Assembly: GCA_002946415.1 (NCBI GenBank) | Contig: NJPS01000003.1 | Coordinates: 248,001 to 312,000, forward strand | Length of the DNA stretch: 64,000 nucleotides | Direction of reading: 5' to 3' | From: Rutstroemia sp. NJR-2017a BVV2 | Taxonomy: Eukaryota; Ascomycota; Leotiomycetes; Helotiales; Rutstroemiaceae | Shown: positions 45,775 through 58,233 of the stretch, one piece after another | How positions within the stretch are numbered: the stretch's first letter is position 1 | Layout of the letters: every line of letters starts with the position of its first letter | Position numbers and translations under genes: made by a program | Notes under the pieces: generated by a model | What the model saw: the letters and a program-made list of their open reading frames with translations, nothing else | Databases searched by the model: none | What the model was told of the DNA's origin: nothing

Positions 45775-48347
45775 TCAGTCTGCCGGGATATATTCGACAT
45801 CCATAGGTAGACTTGACGATTGGCTCTGAGCTGTTGCAACGGACTCCAACGCCATCTGGATTTGATCTTCGGTTCAATTGATTAGCGGAGCATTACTCGG
45901 TACGAGGACTTCACATACCCCTCATGCCAGTGAGAGCCTCATTCGCGATGGAATAATTCTTTAGTGCATCGAGGATCAGCTTCACACCTTCATGTAGCTG
46001 CGTAAATAGAATATCTACTCGCGCCTGCAGTGAACTGTCGAAAGGATTCGATTCTCTAATCGCAAGTGTTCTGTGACAGAGCATAATCATAGCGTAACTT
46101 CCCTGCATTGCGCAGCATGAAAAAATAGGCACCATACGAGGTAGCTTTTGCCGCGAGGAAAAGTTCAGTCCGTGGGAAACAATTCCAGACATTCCAGGAT
46201 GCGGAAAGGTCAAATCTTTGAACGACTGTGCGATTCTGAAAGCCGATTGCATACATATTTTCGAAGAAAACCGACCACTAAACGGGAATAGCGGAGAATC
46301 AAAAAGGGAAGAGTTATCCGTGAGAGCCGGGGATCCGACGGTGCTTTCATTGAGCGACAATGAAGCTTGCTGTAGGTCGCTGCACCCGCAACCTTGTGGT
46401 GGGCCTTTGCCGGCGGCGGGGTCGGATGACAAATCACAATGCTTCTTCGTGAAAACTGGCATATCAGAAAAAGCGCAATAGCGATGTACCTTTATCCTAG
46501 AACTAGCAAGATGTAAGCTTTATGAAGAATCGCAACTATACTGACGTACCTATTCAACTTAATTCGAGCCATGAGCCGTAAATTCCGAGCGACATCCCCC
46601 TCCATGGATGCTGGATTTCCTGATGAGTGGAATGTCCACGTTTCGGCTTCGTTAACCAATGGCTCTATCGTTCTTTCTAATTCGGTCATTCGATTCCATA
46701 GATCTAAACTGCCCGAGTTCGATTTTATGGTTGATTCGAGGTCAGAGACGAATTGCGTGGCGGTAGCGATAATCTTCTGAGCTTCGAGAAACGCAACCCA
46801 AGCCTGAGTAATGCTTTTGAGTTCGGGATTTGTGGTGTAGAAGGAGGGAACTTACACTAGGATCAGAAGAGAAAGTAGGCACTGGCGTTGTAAAACGTGC
46901 ATCTGAGAGTAATATTGACGGAGCCTACCATTTGTCAGAGAAGATTCATTGATACCGTGATCTGAGTTTACCATGCAGCTGAGGATAGATCCTTGACAGA
47001 CACAAACGTACTGATGTCATGTTAGCGCACAATCGCGGAACGTTGTGTAAGGTTGGACTGTACCGTCATCCACCAGATCCGACGATCCGACTCTGCATAC
47101 TGATAATCCACGTGGGGTTTCGAATGGAGACCCAGATCCATGGCAGAGATCAAAGCTTGGCCGCCGCGCTTTCTCATCTTCGCGATATTGCCACGCTGCG
47201 AGTATTCGTATGTACACAAGAGGAGCAATGCAATTGTGCTTTCTGCTTCCAATCTCACCTGTGGATGAATTTGTGTTCTGTAAGAAACCGGAGAGGCCTC
47301 GATGGTTAGAGCCTCCCCGGGATTGATCATAGATTCAACAATCTCGTTTTCAATCTCAACTGCATCCATTGCTAGCTGCGCATACACTTGGGCCTGGTCT
47401 CTACGAAGGAGAATTGATTCTTGGGAGTTCGGTGCGGGGTCGTCCGGGTGAGGGATCAAAGCGAGGTGTGCTGAGATGGCAAGAGTCAAGGGAGAAGAAG
47501 GTTGGAAGCTCGGATTGGTTGTGCCATGGAATAAAACGTCGTTTGATTCTCGCAGTCCATTTTCGCAATTATCCACAACTTCGTAGGATAAGGGCGGAGG
47601 AAGTACCGGGAAGTAGGGATGAATATAGCAATAATATGCATTTATTCTACCGCAGAGTCAATCAATGATATGTTCAAAACACCAGAGGATATCCATAGTC
47701 GAAGAAAACTCACACATCTTCATCGCTGGAATAGACCCTAACCATGGGGCTTTCCACCTTAATCTCAAAATTGCTCTCGTCGGCATCGGACATTCCACTA
47801 TCCATTCCAGTGGGAGATACTCCAACTTTCAGAAAGTTTGGGATAAGGTCAATATCCAGATTGAAATCCAGGCTCTCCTCTGGTTGAAGGAGTCCAGCGC
47901 CAGGACTCACGAGAGAGACAACCTGTGATGGGCCGGTAACTCGCGCATAGTCAATATGGCGATATTTTTTCGCACGACTTCCTCACTTACGAAGTTCATT
48001 TGTATGCGGTCCTCCCGTTTTAGTTTCCGCGTTCACTGACTTCTTACGTCTCCTGGCACCCCCCCTCTTGCTTGCCGTGTAAATACATTCACAGCCTCTA
48101 GTCGTGCACTATAAGACGTCAGCTCTACCATTCATAGTCAGGATGTGAGCACTTACGTTGGCGCATGGTTTCTTTCCATTGCAGCGGGTACGAGCAGAGC
48201 GACTACATCGTTCAGCTTGTAAGAAATATTTTGAGTAATGTAAAAAATATGATCTTACCATTCCAAACAGGCTACTTTAACAGGGGGGACGAGAAATTTC
48301 CTCGTGGGTTGTTTATTCTGCCTCGACTCCATCTCATTGATATTCAT
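45775..48347 (-). CDS. Zn(II)2Cys6 transcription factor with fungal-specific regulatory domain
   Basis: Ten exons on the minus strand: 48347-48259, 48202-48157, 48108-47987, 47905-47714, 47646-47064, 47010-46972, 46924-46856, 46803-46550, 46496-45919 and 45866-45775. Phases agree, giving about 687 residues. The zinc cluster, split over three exons, has ACLEC, RSARTRCNGKKPCAN and CTTRGCECIY, which is the exact C-x2-C-x6-C-x5-C-x2-C-x6-C spacing. A basic stretch (ARRRKK) follows. The fungal_trans regulatory domain appears as INAYYCYIHPYFPVLPPPL, AMDLGLHS, then RRIWWMTYVCVCQGSILSCM rebuilt by splicing, and the later RYCAFSDMPVFTKKHCDL. Nuclear DNA-binding regulator; the target genes are unknown. 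The tyrosinase gene lies 810 bp upstream on the same strand. The junction 47987/47905 is the least certain, because only an acceptor ending CGTGAG keeps frame. Confidence 0.88.
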
Positions 48348-49157
48348 TTCTGCTTTGGCATCAAAGATAGCATCAAAGAACAGCCCATACCAATTGACTC
48401 AGATGCGAGTCTCAATTGTACCGCCAGAACCCACGAACCTACCCACGAACCTCTTGGATGATTTATAACTGGCGAGGAGGATTTCGCGAGGCAAACAATC
48501 GTCTGAAATATATCTGACTGAAGAATATTGTGATGGTACGCAGTGGTATACAGGCTTAGATGGCATTATTCCTGAGGTGTTGGTGAAACGGAACGAAATG
48601 AAAAAGTTTCGGGCGGGCAATCAGTAATCATGCCGGTTAAGGTTAAGGTTACATGTGATTGGTCGGACGTGAAGCCCCTCAGCCACAATCTCACTCGCTG
48701 TCGGGGGGGTTCTTCGGCGTAGGAAAAACAGGCCGATTTGGGACATGATATTAAAGCTATTTACTACTATCGAACAAATATCTTAGAAGCTCTTAGATAT
48801 TAAATATATTTCAGATATTACTATTGAACAAATATCCTAAAGACTCTATGAATTATAATATCTTTATTATCTAACTATTATTTTGTACTAACAGCCTATA
48901 CTTTAGACTGGCCTGTTTCTTCCAAGCCGAAGAGCGGGGAAGCAAGTACTTTTATCAAAGATACGACAGGTGTAATGAAAGCTTCAGTGGCTGGAGCGAC
49001 TTCTCAAAATGTTGAAATAAGTTATGGTATCTAGAAAGCAGTATCACATCTTTGGAAAATTTAACTTCTCCACCACGCCAATACATTATTTTGCTTCAAC
49101 ACTTTCCAAGAATGACACCCAATCATTCGCAATCCCAGATCTGCCCCCACAGAATCC
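48348..49157. other. Spacer between the tyrosinase and the Zn2Cys6 gene
   Basis: Contains the regulator's promoter (on -), the motif TTAAGGTTAAGGTTAC near 48637-48652 and an A/T-rich duplicated block at 48766-48890. No gene is seen. Confidence 0.6.
48766..48890. repeat. A/T-rich tandem duplication with transition differences
   Basis: Two ~50 bp copies: TACTACTATCGAACAAATAT at about 48762 and TATTACTATTGAACAAATAT at about 48816, each followed by a related A/T-rich tail. Several differences are C-to-T or G-to-A, including loss of a CG, as seen in repeat-induced point mutation. Confidence 0.65.
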
Positions 49158-51257
49158 TTATATCTTCGTCATATTTGTTGTCACAGTAGTCAAATTCAAG
49201 TGAAGAACCATGGGTCCCCATTTGGGCAATTCATGGTCATCCGATGATTGCTGCACGCTCGCACTCACTACACTGATCGATAAACTGGATAATTCCGAGT
49301 TACGAATCTCCGTATCATCAATGAGGGTAATGCGGTACTTCAAGTTCTCTTTCAGATAGGGTTCAACGTCAGCTTCTTTGAGCGATGGTAGCAGTCCGTC
49401 GGATATGTTGTCCAAAAGAGCACTTGTGAGAGGAATTGTTCCGGTAACTAGTTGATCCGGGTCGCATGAAGAACATAGGTCACCCGAAGACATAGTCTTT
49501 ACAAAGACACAATGAGTCCCGACGAGGTTTGGCTCGAATGACCAGGATGCTGGATCCTCTTTGAATGAACCGAGGAAGACGTGGATAAAGAATGGTTTAC
49601 CCAAGGCGTACTTCTTCACCTGGATGTTGGCGATCCATTCCGTGTATTGACCATCTTGTGCAAGAGCTGGAAGGCCGGTGGAAGTATTGGCTTGAAGTTC
49701 GCGGTTATTGAGTGCCCTAGAACGTGGGTCTAAAATCGAGCGTCTGGTGACCGTCTTCGCTGGCGCAGTAGTTCCATATAGAAGATTGATTGCTTTGATT
49801 GCCTGGGAGGTGACATTGACTCCTTCTCCCGCCAGCGTTTCTGGGTATGCATAACCGAACGTCTCGGTTGATGCTACCTCAGCTGAGGTCCAAAAGTTAC
49901 TCCCACTTGCATCGTAGAAAGGAGCCAATGGCGTAGAGACGTCTTGAGTATCGCCAGCCGTCATTGTGAAAGTGCTGTATTTTGCGGCTGTTGGCGTAAC
50001 ATAGCTGTTTGGATTAAGAGTTTGCCAAATGGCGAAGCATCGATCAACCATAGCATGATGAAGGAAGAAAAGTGGGTCGAAAGCAGAGTAATCGATATAA
50101 CTCATATGGCCCCCACTTCCAGTCAATCCATGAATTTGATCATGCAGAGACTCTATCGAATCGTAGTCACCAGGGCTGTCGCTTTTAATCCACGCTTCAT
50201 TACTGAAAGTGCTGTAGTCGTGGTAATTGGTGAACAAGTTATACAATCGATTCCTGAATGAAGCGGCGCTGTTATCAAGCTGAGCTGCTACTAGATTATT
50301 CTGTGACGTAGCGGATGAACTTTGCGAAGTGGGATACCTCAACGTCTGGATCATCTCGTTGAACTAAAAAGAAAAGATTAGCGTTCATGTTATCGTATGG
50401 AGCAAAAATGAACTTACTGGAGCGTCAGGAAGTTGCGAAGGATCTAGCGGATTGAAATAGTAACTGAAAAGTGGATTGGAAATCGTTTGAAAGCCATTTG
50501 GGCCATTGAGAGCCATTGTATCATTCGAGACACTTGACGGTAAGACGCTCTCACCAGTTGCTGGGACGATTGCCCAATCCCAGTAAGGGATTCGAAATCT
50601 CGCAGCAGCGGAGACGTATTTGTCTTGCTCGGCTCCTGCAGGATATTGCAATGCGATGGAGTAGATGAAGTTTTGTAGGACTTGCTAAGGATGATAGTCA
50701 GCATCTATGATCGCAGCATGATGAGTGAGGCCGGACATACCTCGTAAAGTGCTAGATAAGGTCTGTGCCATGTTGGGAACAGAATAGAGACATGGGTGCA
50801 ATAACCGTTGTTCTCGTCTCCAGCTTTTGCCGTAACATTGTCGTATGGAAGGTAAGGACGGCCATGGATACCTACAAAGTTAGCAATTTAGCCCCGTCAA
50901 CCTACCCGTCAACTTCTGCAAGTTCTTACCGGCGATTTGATACCATGAGCGAATGTCTGATGAATTGAGGTTCTGCATCATTGATAGACCAAGAATGTAC
51001 AACTCCCACAACGTTTGATCTTTTTCTAGGACTCGAATTTCTTGCCGCACTGGAATTGATCCATTCGAACCGGTATACGGAACTCCAGTGACAGGGAAAT
51101 GGCCGGTATCTCGTTTCAAAATTTCTCTTGGGTCCACGCCATAATCATACCCACTTGCCTGGTTCTGAGATCTTGGGAAAGCATATGAGGATCGCGCAAG
51201 GAAAACGCTAACGAGCGAAAGGAGGGAAACGATCGATTTCCCTCGGACAGAAACCAT
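49158..51257 (-). CDS. Secreted tyrosinase (polyphenol oxidase, type-3 copper)
   Basis: Oxidises monophenols and diphenols to quinones, feeding melanin formation or cross-linking. Exons are 51257-50930, 50871-50741, 50684-50418 and 50363-49158, giving about 643 residues. The ATG at 51257 begins a signal peptide ([26 protein letters not shown]); the frame is open further up only via TTG. CuA ligands are His112 ([12 protein letters not shown]), His136 in [16 protein letters not shown] and His145. The CTH order places Cys134 for the Cys-His thioether bridge seen in fungal tyrosinases. CuB ligands are His316 and His320 (LHDQIHG) and His344 ([14 protein letters not shown]). A ~300-residue C-terminal domain follows, including [13 protein letters not shown] and a CSSCDP cysteine pair. 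Such domains act as a removable shield of the copper site in zymogens. No breaks seen. Confidence 0.95.
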
Positions 51258-52787
51258 TTTGTGCAATGTCTCTCCAGGAGTCAACGTCCACGCCGTTTAG
51301 ACAACCGTACGGAATGGATGTTCGGAATCGTGGTCCAAGACACTTCGAAGCAATAACAAAGGCAGTAGTGATCGTACGAAAGAGGAATATTAAGTTGATG
51401 AGGCGAAGAAGACAGTAGGAGAGAAGTGGACCTGTCGTTTCAACGTTCACTGGCGAAAAGACCTTGATAGGTTCCAAAACTTAAACTAAGATGAAATTGA
51501 AAGTAGACAAAAGACAGGAATGATGAGGAACAACGAATGAACGAATGGCCGAATGAACGATTGAACGAATGAACGATTGAACGAATGAATACACGGATAG
51601 GTTGATGGCAGTCAGTGAACTGCCTCCCCTTCTTCCTGAATGAAAAAGATGTAAGGACTGTGATGAAGATACGATTGAGATGAAAATAGGAAAAAGAAGA
51701 AATATGAAGGAAATAAAACAACTCTATTCTCAGATGTTACATGTGTTACATCCTTTTGCTGCTTCTTGTCAGGTAACGGTTGATCTAAATAAGAAAATCC
51801 ATCGTTTTGGTTGGTCAGCGGTAATAGGACAAGACCAGGTTCACAGCTTCAATGAACCGTATGCAGTGAAGGAGCAGCCTTAAACATTCGAAGATCACTC
51901 CAGAGATGAATGGAGATTGAGGCGTAAAAGGAAGCAGGTGCGAGTGTTAAAGAGTAGGACGCTGGTCGTGTACTCGGAAATCTTATGTGTTTCTCGTGCC
52001 AAAGGATTCTTGCTGGTAATGCAGCGTCTCATCAGGATGGGTCTGTGGTCATCTTTTAAGATTTGCAGATCCGGTTGTCCTGATCCTACGAGCCACAGTT
52101 TGAGGCGAAGTTCAGCTGCTTGAGGACGATTTCATCACTTTGTTGGCAAAGTATGTACAAAAACTGAAGGAAAAAATAGTTGGACGATGAGAAGACCATA
52201 CGGCGAACCGGGAAGCGGCCAGTTGGTGATGGCGGTTGACGAACGTGATGTTAACCTCTGTTGACCGTGGGGTTTATTCGGTTACAGTAAGAGCGGCTCC
52301 ATATATCACCAGCCACCAAGCACCGGGCACCAAACAACATCAAACACCAACCGATTGTGGCCGCAACCCGCCAGTAACCTAACGAGTAACCTGAGCTCGT
52401 GAGCTCCTACAACTACTTCGTACTTTTTCAATCGCTGAAATTATCTTTTTAGCTAAGTTACACCAAGAGCCTCAAGAAGCAAAAATGGCATGGGTTGCAA
52501 TGAAGAGTCTATGCAAATCAGAGAAGCGTTCGAGGTGTAACCTTAATACGATGCGATTAATTTCCACCAAATTGTTCATGATCCATTTCAGCATCGTTGT
52601 CATCCCACCAACTTACCTCCATTGCGGATCACTTGGCAAGCCCACTGAATTCAGCCTACAGTTATGGATTATGGTCGAACGCGAACGTTTATTCTTTAAC
52701 TCCCAATCAGTGCCCCTTGTAAATGCTACAGTTTTCCCCATGAACGCCTTTTTCTACGCAACACTCATTATTCATCCTTCCATGAAT
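51258..52787. other. Spacer upstream of the tyrosinase
   Basis: Holds the tyrosinase promoter (on -), an 8-bp GAATGAAC minisatellite at 51533-51590 and the motif TACTTCGTAC at 52424-52433. The ORF at 52485-53015 (+) runs into the antisense of the Pol I subunit and is treated as its 3' flank. Confidence 0.55.
51533..51590. repeat. 8-bp minisatellite GAATGAAC
   Basis: Seven head-to-tail units of GAATGAAC or the variants GATTGAAC and GAATGGCC, about 280-340 bases upstream of the tyrosinase start. Confidence 0.9.
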
Positions 52788-55700
52788 TTATGGTCCGACA
52801 TTATACTTCAACTTTATTCCCATGGCTGCCAGTTCAACATCGAGGTACTTCAGCACACCAGGCACAGCAACAATCGTGGTATCGTCCCCACCGACCCATC
52901 TCTGACCCTCACCATCTTCCCATATCTCTCCCTTAGCCGACCATCCTTCCGCCCTGTGAGCACACTTCCTACATCTGACGACTCCAGTACCCTTCTTTTT
53001 CGGGGCGAAAGCTGAAACTGTAGGTTGAGTCGATAAGAAGGTTCCACATTCTTTGCAGATCCATGATCGAGTATAATCCGAGCAATTGAGAAGTCGATCT
53101 TGGAGTAAGAAAGCAGTACCATGAGCAAGCAACGAATCGCGTTCCATCTCACCCACACGGATACCACCTCCCTTCTTCCTACCCTTGATTGGCTGACCAG
53201 TCAGCTGCGTTACGGGTCCAGTTGTTCTCACCTGATATTTATCATTAACCATGTGACGTAGACGTTGGTAATAGACAACTCCAATGTAGATATCTGCATG
53301 TAATTCTTCACCAGTGATTCCGGAATACATTGGCTCGTTCCCGTAGTAGTTGTAGCCAGCTTTCATCAGTTGGTGCCCAAAGTAATCGCCCGCAGTGTTT
53401 TCTTCGTCGAACCTGAACGGTGTACTATCTTGAGCAAGGCCATGTAAAGCTCCAGCCTTTCCAGCAAGCGACTCAACGAACATGCCAATAGTCATACGAG
53501 AAGGGAAAGCGTGAGGATTGATGATAACGTCGGGCTGAATGCCGGATTCTGAGAAGGGCATATCGATACTTGGCCACTTTTGAGAGCATACACCCTTCTG
53601 TCCATGACGAGATGAGAATTTGTCGCCAATGACCGGTGAGCGAGGCACACGGAGCTTGACAGAGATAGCCTGTGCTGGCTCCACACCATTCTCGTTGCCG
53701 ATCAACCTGACCTCCTCAATAAACGCGGTCTCCGATTCCTTATACTTCTCAAAGTGAGTCTGGCCATCTCGATTGACGTATTTCCCATTCTCATCCATGG
53801 TGACTGTGTGCCAAGCGCAGATGAGATCACCTTCTTGAAGCATTCTTCCAATAAAAGGCAAACCATCCTCATCAATTGCGGCCTTCCATTCCGCCTTTAC
53901 TAATCCACCAGGAGCGAAGCCAAAGAGCTTTTTGATGTTCTTTACAGATCGAGCTTTATTTCCACCTTCTTCCAGATCGTACTTCTTGACCTTGTAGATC
54001 GTCCCATGACCGAAACCACGTTCGTGAGCCGATTTGTTGATAATCATAGCATCGTCCATGTCATATCCGGTGTAGGAAATGACAGCAACAACTGCGTTCA
54101 TGCCGTTGGGAAAGTTATCGAAACCATACTCGTTGTGTAAAGGCGCCCGAACAATAGGTGTTTGCCCAGTCTGTAGACGGTAGGTTTTATTGTCGGTCCT
54201 ATATCGAATCGCTGTACCAGGAGTCCCCATAGATTGTTTACCCATCTGACATTGGTACATGTTTCTGGGAGACTGGTTGAAATCGGAGAAAGGTGTCATG
54301 TTGGCGAGAATAGACAGAATGTTTGTCGGATCAAATTCGACGTGAGTAGATTCACCCGACGTAATCTCTTGCTCAGTGACTGCAATGGACATGAACGGTT
54401 GCTCCAACGGACCTACCAAATCCTCCTTGTCGAGGGGAAGGTACTTCACAGGCCGAACCATCCTCGCCGGCGCCGAGGACAGATATACACCAGGGTACTG
54501 CCCGCCACGGGAGTTTGGAATGTAGCCAATCTCCAGGTTTTTGGGCACACCGTGAGTACCCTCAACTTTCCAGTACCGCAGAGTATCAGCAATAGCAAGG
54601 GATTGTTTCGGTGTACACCATCCCATGATTCGCCCGTCAAGTTGAACAACCACACTTTCGTCGGTTGATGATGAGCCGGATCTCACGACACCAAGATCTG
54701 CAAGTAACTTGGGAAGAGCTGAGACATCCGAAGCGTGTGTAAGGATGATACACTTGTGTGCGAGATGGTTCAGCAGGCCACAAGGACTTCCATCAGGAGT
54801 GTGAACAGGGCACAAATAACCCCAACTCTCAGGCAGAAGTTTCCGAACAGTGGTAGTTTTGAGTTGAGCGAAGAAGCTACCTCTGTGTACCATACGGAAA
54901 TGGCTAATAAATCGCAAGAAGTTGATTTTTTCAGCGACAACAGTGAATCCTGACACTTGCTGAAGATCCAAACCTGTTGGGCTAACGAGATTACCGGTTG
55001 ACATGAAGTATTCGAGAGCTCCTCCAACATTCTCGTTCGTTTTACCGCAGATTTTAACTGGGAAGTCCTTGAGGAAGCTCTGAGATAAAAAGTTATTTTC
55101 AGGATTTCGTCGAACATAGTCGCGCAAAGCTGCTCTCAGACCAGTATGAAGCCAGTCCTCCAATCGCTCCTTGATGATCATGCCGTATAGAAAACCTCCA
55201 AGTAAAATCTCCTGATTTTGAACTGCATCAGGATTATCACCGGCGCAATCGCCTGCCACAAGACCGTACAACTTGCGTGTCATAAAGAGAAGCATCTTAA
55301 ATTTGTCGTTATCTTGTGCTTCTGTAACATTGACATTTCCAAGATGGACAAGGACAATCTTTCGAAGGAATTCCGTTCCGCAGTCGTAATTTGACATCGT
55401 ATCTGGTACCCCAAGGACAATTCGGAACTTCTCTCCCAGGTAGGCTCGGGTTTTGCTCTTCGTGTATAGACCATAATTCTTGTACGTTCGCAAGAGAAGT
55501 TCTACGCGATCAGTTAAGAAGGTGTTTTCCGCCCCCTTTGAGCCTGCTGCGCCGACAAGTCCTTCGAAGATTTCGCGATCGTTGGTCTCCACTAAGGCCT
55601 TCATAATCATCATAACAGGGACCAGGAACTCGTTCTTTCTCCACGAGAATCGGAAAGTTACATTGCCGTCGTTGAGGTAATGTAGGACGTTGGTCTGAGA

Positions 55701-56461
55701 GGTTTGATCAGGTCGCACAGATCGAATGAGCATTCCAAACTCCGTATACGCAGGCCCTCTGTTCTTAAAGGAAGGTCGTATGATGGCCATTGGGAAGTTC
55801 CTTCGATTGACCACAAGTAATCGGATGATCTTCTCAATCCCGTTCACCACGAAATATCCGCCCAGCTCCTCAGATTCTTCCTTCTTTTGTACTAACTGCG
55901 CAGGAGAATTCTTCTCGAGGTGGCACCGATTTGACTGCAAGGAAAATTAGTTGTATTCTCCAAAAGAAACTGTAGCCATACCATCAGCATCAGTGGCAAT
56001 TGCCCAAGATCTCGAAAGAACTCTTTGGGGTCTCCATTGTTGATCTGATATTCCATTCGCGCCGTCATCTTTCCACGGTAGGTGACATGTCGTTCTCTGC
56101 ATTCCGAGGGAAGGATTTCACGGTTTCTTGTGTGGTGTTTGTTCGTTGCAGGTAGCATTGACTTCTCAACTATCACCTCTCTGATTCTTACAATCAACTT
56201 CGTCTTTCCGGCCGGTCCAGCTCTATCATCGCCATCGAGGTATGTTTTTGCACCAATATCCAACAGACCTTGTGCGACTAATCCGTTGGGTTCGAAAAGT
56301 GCATTGAATGACTCGATATGAGGGGCTACTGCTGCTTGAAGCGCAGGGTATGCAGTATGATCGGTAGGAGGATCTCGGAAAAGCTTTTCTCTTCGGACGG
56401 TATCGAATTCATGAGTCCACTTGGTATTCGTGGGACTGGAGGGAGATTTGGAGGAAGGCAT
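52788..56461 (-). CDS. RPA2: RNA polymerase I second-largest subunit (RPA2/RPA135)
   Basis: Core catalytic subunit of the nucleolar polymerase that makes rRNA. Exon 1 is 56461-55982 and exon 2 is 55934-52788, with a 47 bp intron (GTATGG...TTGCAG), giving about 1208 residues, normal for the family. Family motifs are GYFVVNGIEKIIRLL, SRGGQYPGVYLSS, GYDMDDAMIINKSAHERGFG, GDKFSSRHGQKGVCS and PDVIINPHAFPSRMTIG. It ends with a zinc-binding module of two cysteine pairs (CKECG and CRKCA) separated by a Lys-rich stretch. Conserved KVKKYDLEEGGNKARS and QLTGQPIKGRKKGGGIRVGEMERD favour Pol I over Pol II or III homologues. The first exon carries the N-terminal lobe, beginning MPSSKSPSSP. The gene is complete. 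Confidence 0.97.
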
Positions 56462-58233
56462 CTTGAAGCTATTTGAACCGTCAGTAATTGTACAATAAAT
56501 TGGTGGTTAAGTCCTGAAGAGCATGCACATGAAATAGAGACATCAAGTACTTACGATCGATGTTGACCCTTCAATGTGTTAAATGTGAGGGTGAGAAGAG
56601 GTGATGCTCAACTTCGCATCTGGTATGTCGCATCTGGTCGCTGGGGAAAAAAGTTTCGAAAATATTTCGCTTACATAAGCATGCGATAGGTGATAACGAT
56701 AATGTCACCTGAGCTGAGCTTGGGCCATTTTACAATGCAAGACTGAGGCGTGAACACTTCTTGTTAGGCTTAGTGAGGCTGCATTTGGGCATCGACGTTT
56801 TGGTCTTCTGGTATATGTTCTGGTATACCGTATACCTTCGTATGGTACAATAGGGATTGGATGCAATGTCCTGTCAGATGCTAAAGTAGGTTATGCGTTC
56901 TTCGAGTTGCCGTTGCCTCAGCAAAATGGACCAAACGAAGCAAATGCATCCATCTCATGCAGCCCAGCCTACCTGTCCGTGAATAGTTGCCTCCCTACAA
57001 AGTACCATGTTCGAGTAGGGACGTAGTTACGTAGGTACGTCGGTACATATGGGTCTCCCCGAAGCAGACCTGCATCTACCAGGTTCAGAAGAGTAGCTCT
57101 GCTCTTGTATGGTCTTACAGCCCAACCAGCGAGCCAGCGAGCCAGCTTAGGATAGAACAGTGCACAGTGCAGTGCAATGCTAGAACCATCTCAGGTTGCC
57201 CATAGAGATGAGAGAAGAAGAGAACAGCACTGTCATCGTCCGGGGCTGCTCTCTCTCCTTGAAACATTACCATTTTTCTCTCATCTACGTCTAATTCTAC
57301 TTTCATTCTACTACCGGCAACACAGTTCCCGATTCCCAGTTGCCAACTCTCCATCCCGGTTACAGTCACCACTCGGCCTGTTCTGCTCTTGTTGCCGCCT
57401 GCAAGACGCAGCGCGATAACTTTACCCTGATTTGCTACATTCCACCACACCACACACCACACACTCCACTCCACTACCCCGAGAGCCTACCTTACATACT
57501 CGTGCGCTCTTTTGCATTCGTGTGTCTGTTCTCCTCTTCCTTACACACTCGTACCTACATATTATCCTCCCACTCGAATTGTATGTCCAGATCCCTTTTT
57601 GTACATTCACGGGTAGAGTAACCTGACCTGACGTACATACCATCACACGATTTCTGCACCCTGCTCGGTTCCTTTACTCAATCTAGAAATTCCCTTTCAT
57701 AATCGTTGGAAAGGAAAAGAAAAACACAGTTACCCGTCTCCCGCACCAAAAGGTGGTTTGTGCTTTCTCTTCTTCCTGGCTCTTCCTGGCTCTTCCTGGC
57801 TCTTCCTGGCTCTTCCTGGCTTTTCCTGGGGTGAAATCACAAGCGCTTCAACCGAGACTACACCGTCACATTGCGAAAAGATCCCTCCTCCGTCGTTAAC
57901 CTCGACTTGCTCTTACCATATTGTACCTCAACATCTACATCATTCTTTATCGATTAGGAATCATACTGCACAGCTAGCGAATCGTATCAAAATCGAAACC
58001 TTTGAAGGCCGCCTTGTACCGATGTGTTTATCATCTGGTCTTTGAATTTGAACCGGATTTACAATCCATCTACCATCTACGCTCTCTTGCTTGCTTCAGC
58101 CCTGCAATCTGCCTGCCTCGCCCGAACATCTCTATCTACCTACCTGCAACAGCCTTGCGATCCCACTCGATAGAATCCCGAAATATCATTAAAAATACCG
58201 GCAGCTTGAAGGAAGTGCTGCGATCGAGTGACT
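56462..58233. promoter_or_regulatory. Divergent region between RPA2 and ARL8
   Basis: A 1.77 kb region between divergent starts. It is C/T-rich on + from about 57230 to 57760, as expected for the ARL8 promoter and leader. A 10-bp minisatellite lies at 57771-57830. Short ORFs here are low-complexity and not accepted as genes. Confidence 0.55.
57771..57830. repeat. 10-bp minisatellite TCTTCCTGGC
   Basis: Six head-to-tail units of TCTTCCTGGC, the last carrying one C-to-T change (TTTTCCTGG). It is probably within the ARL8 promoter or 5' leader. Confidence 0.95.

Noticed and set aside
51257..51284. Longer tyrosinase N-terminus
   Set aside because: The extension begins at TTG; the ATG at 51257 starts a proper signal peptide.
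52485..53015. 176-codon ORF on + overlapping the RPA2 3' end
   Set aside because: Half of it is antisense to the conserved C-terminus of the Pol I subunit; the remainder has no recognisable features.
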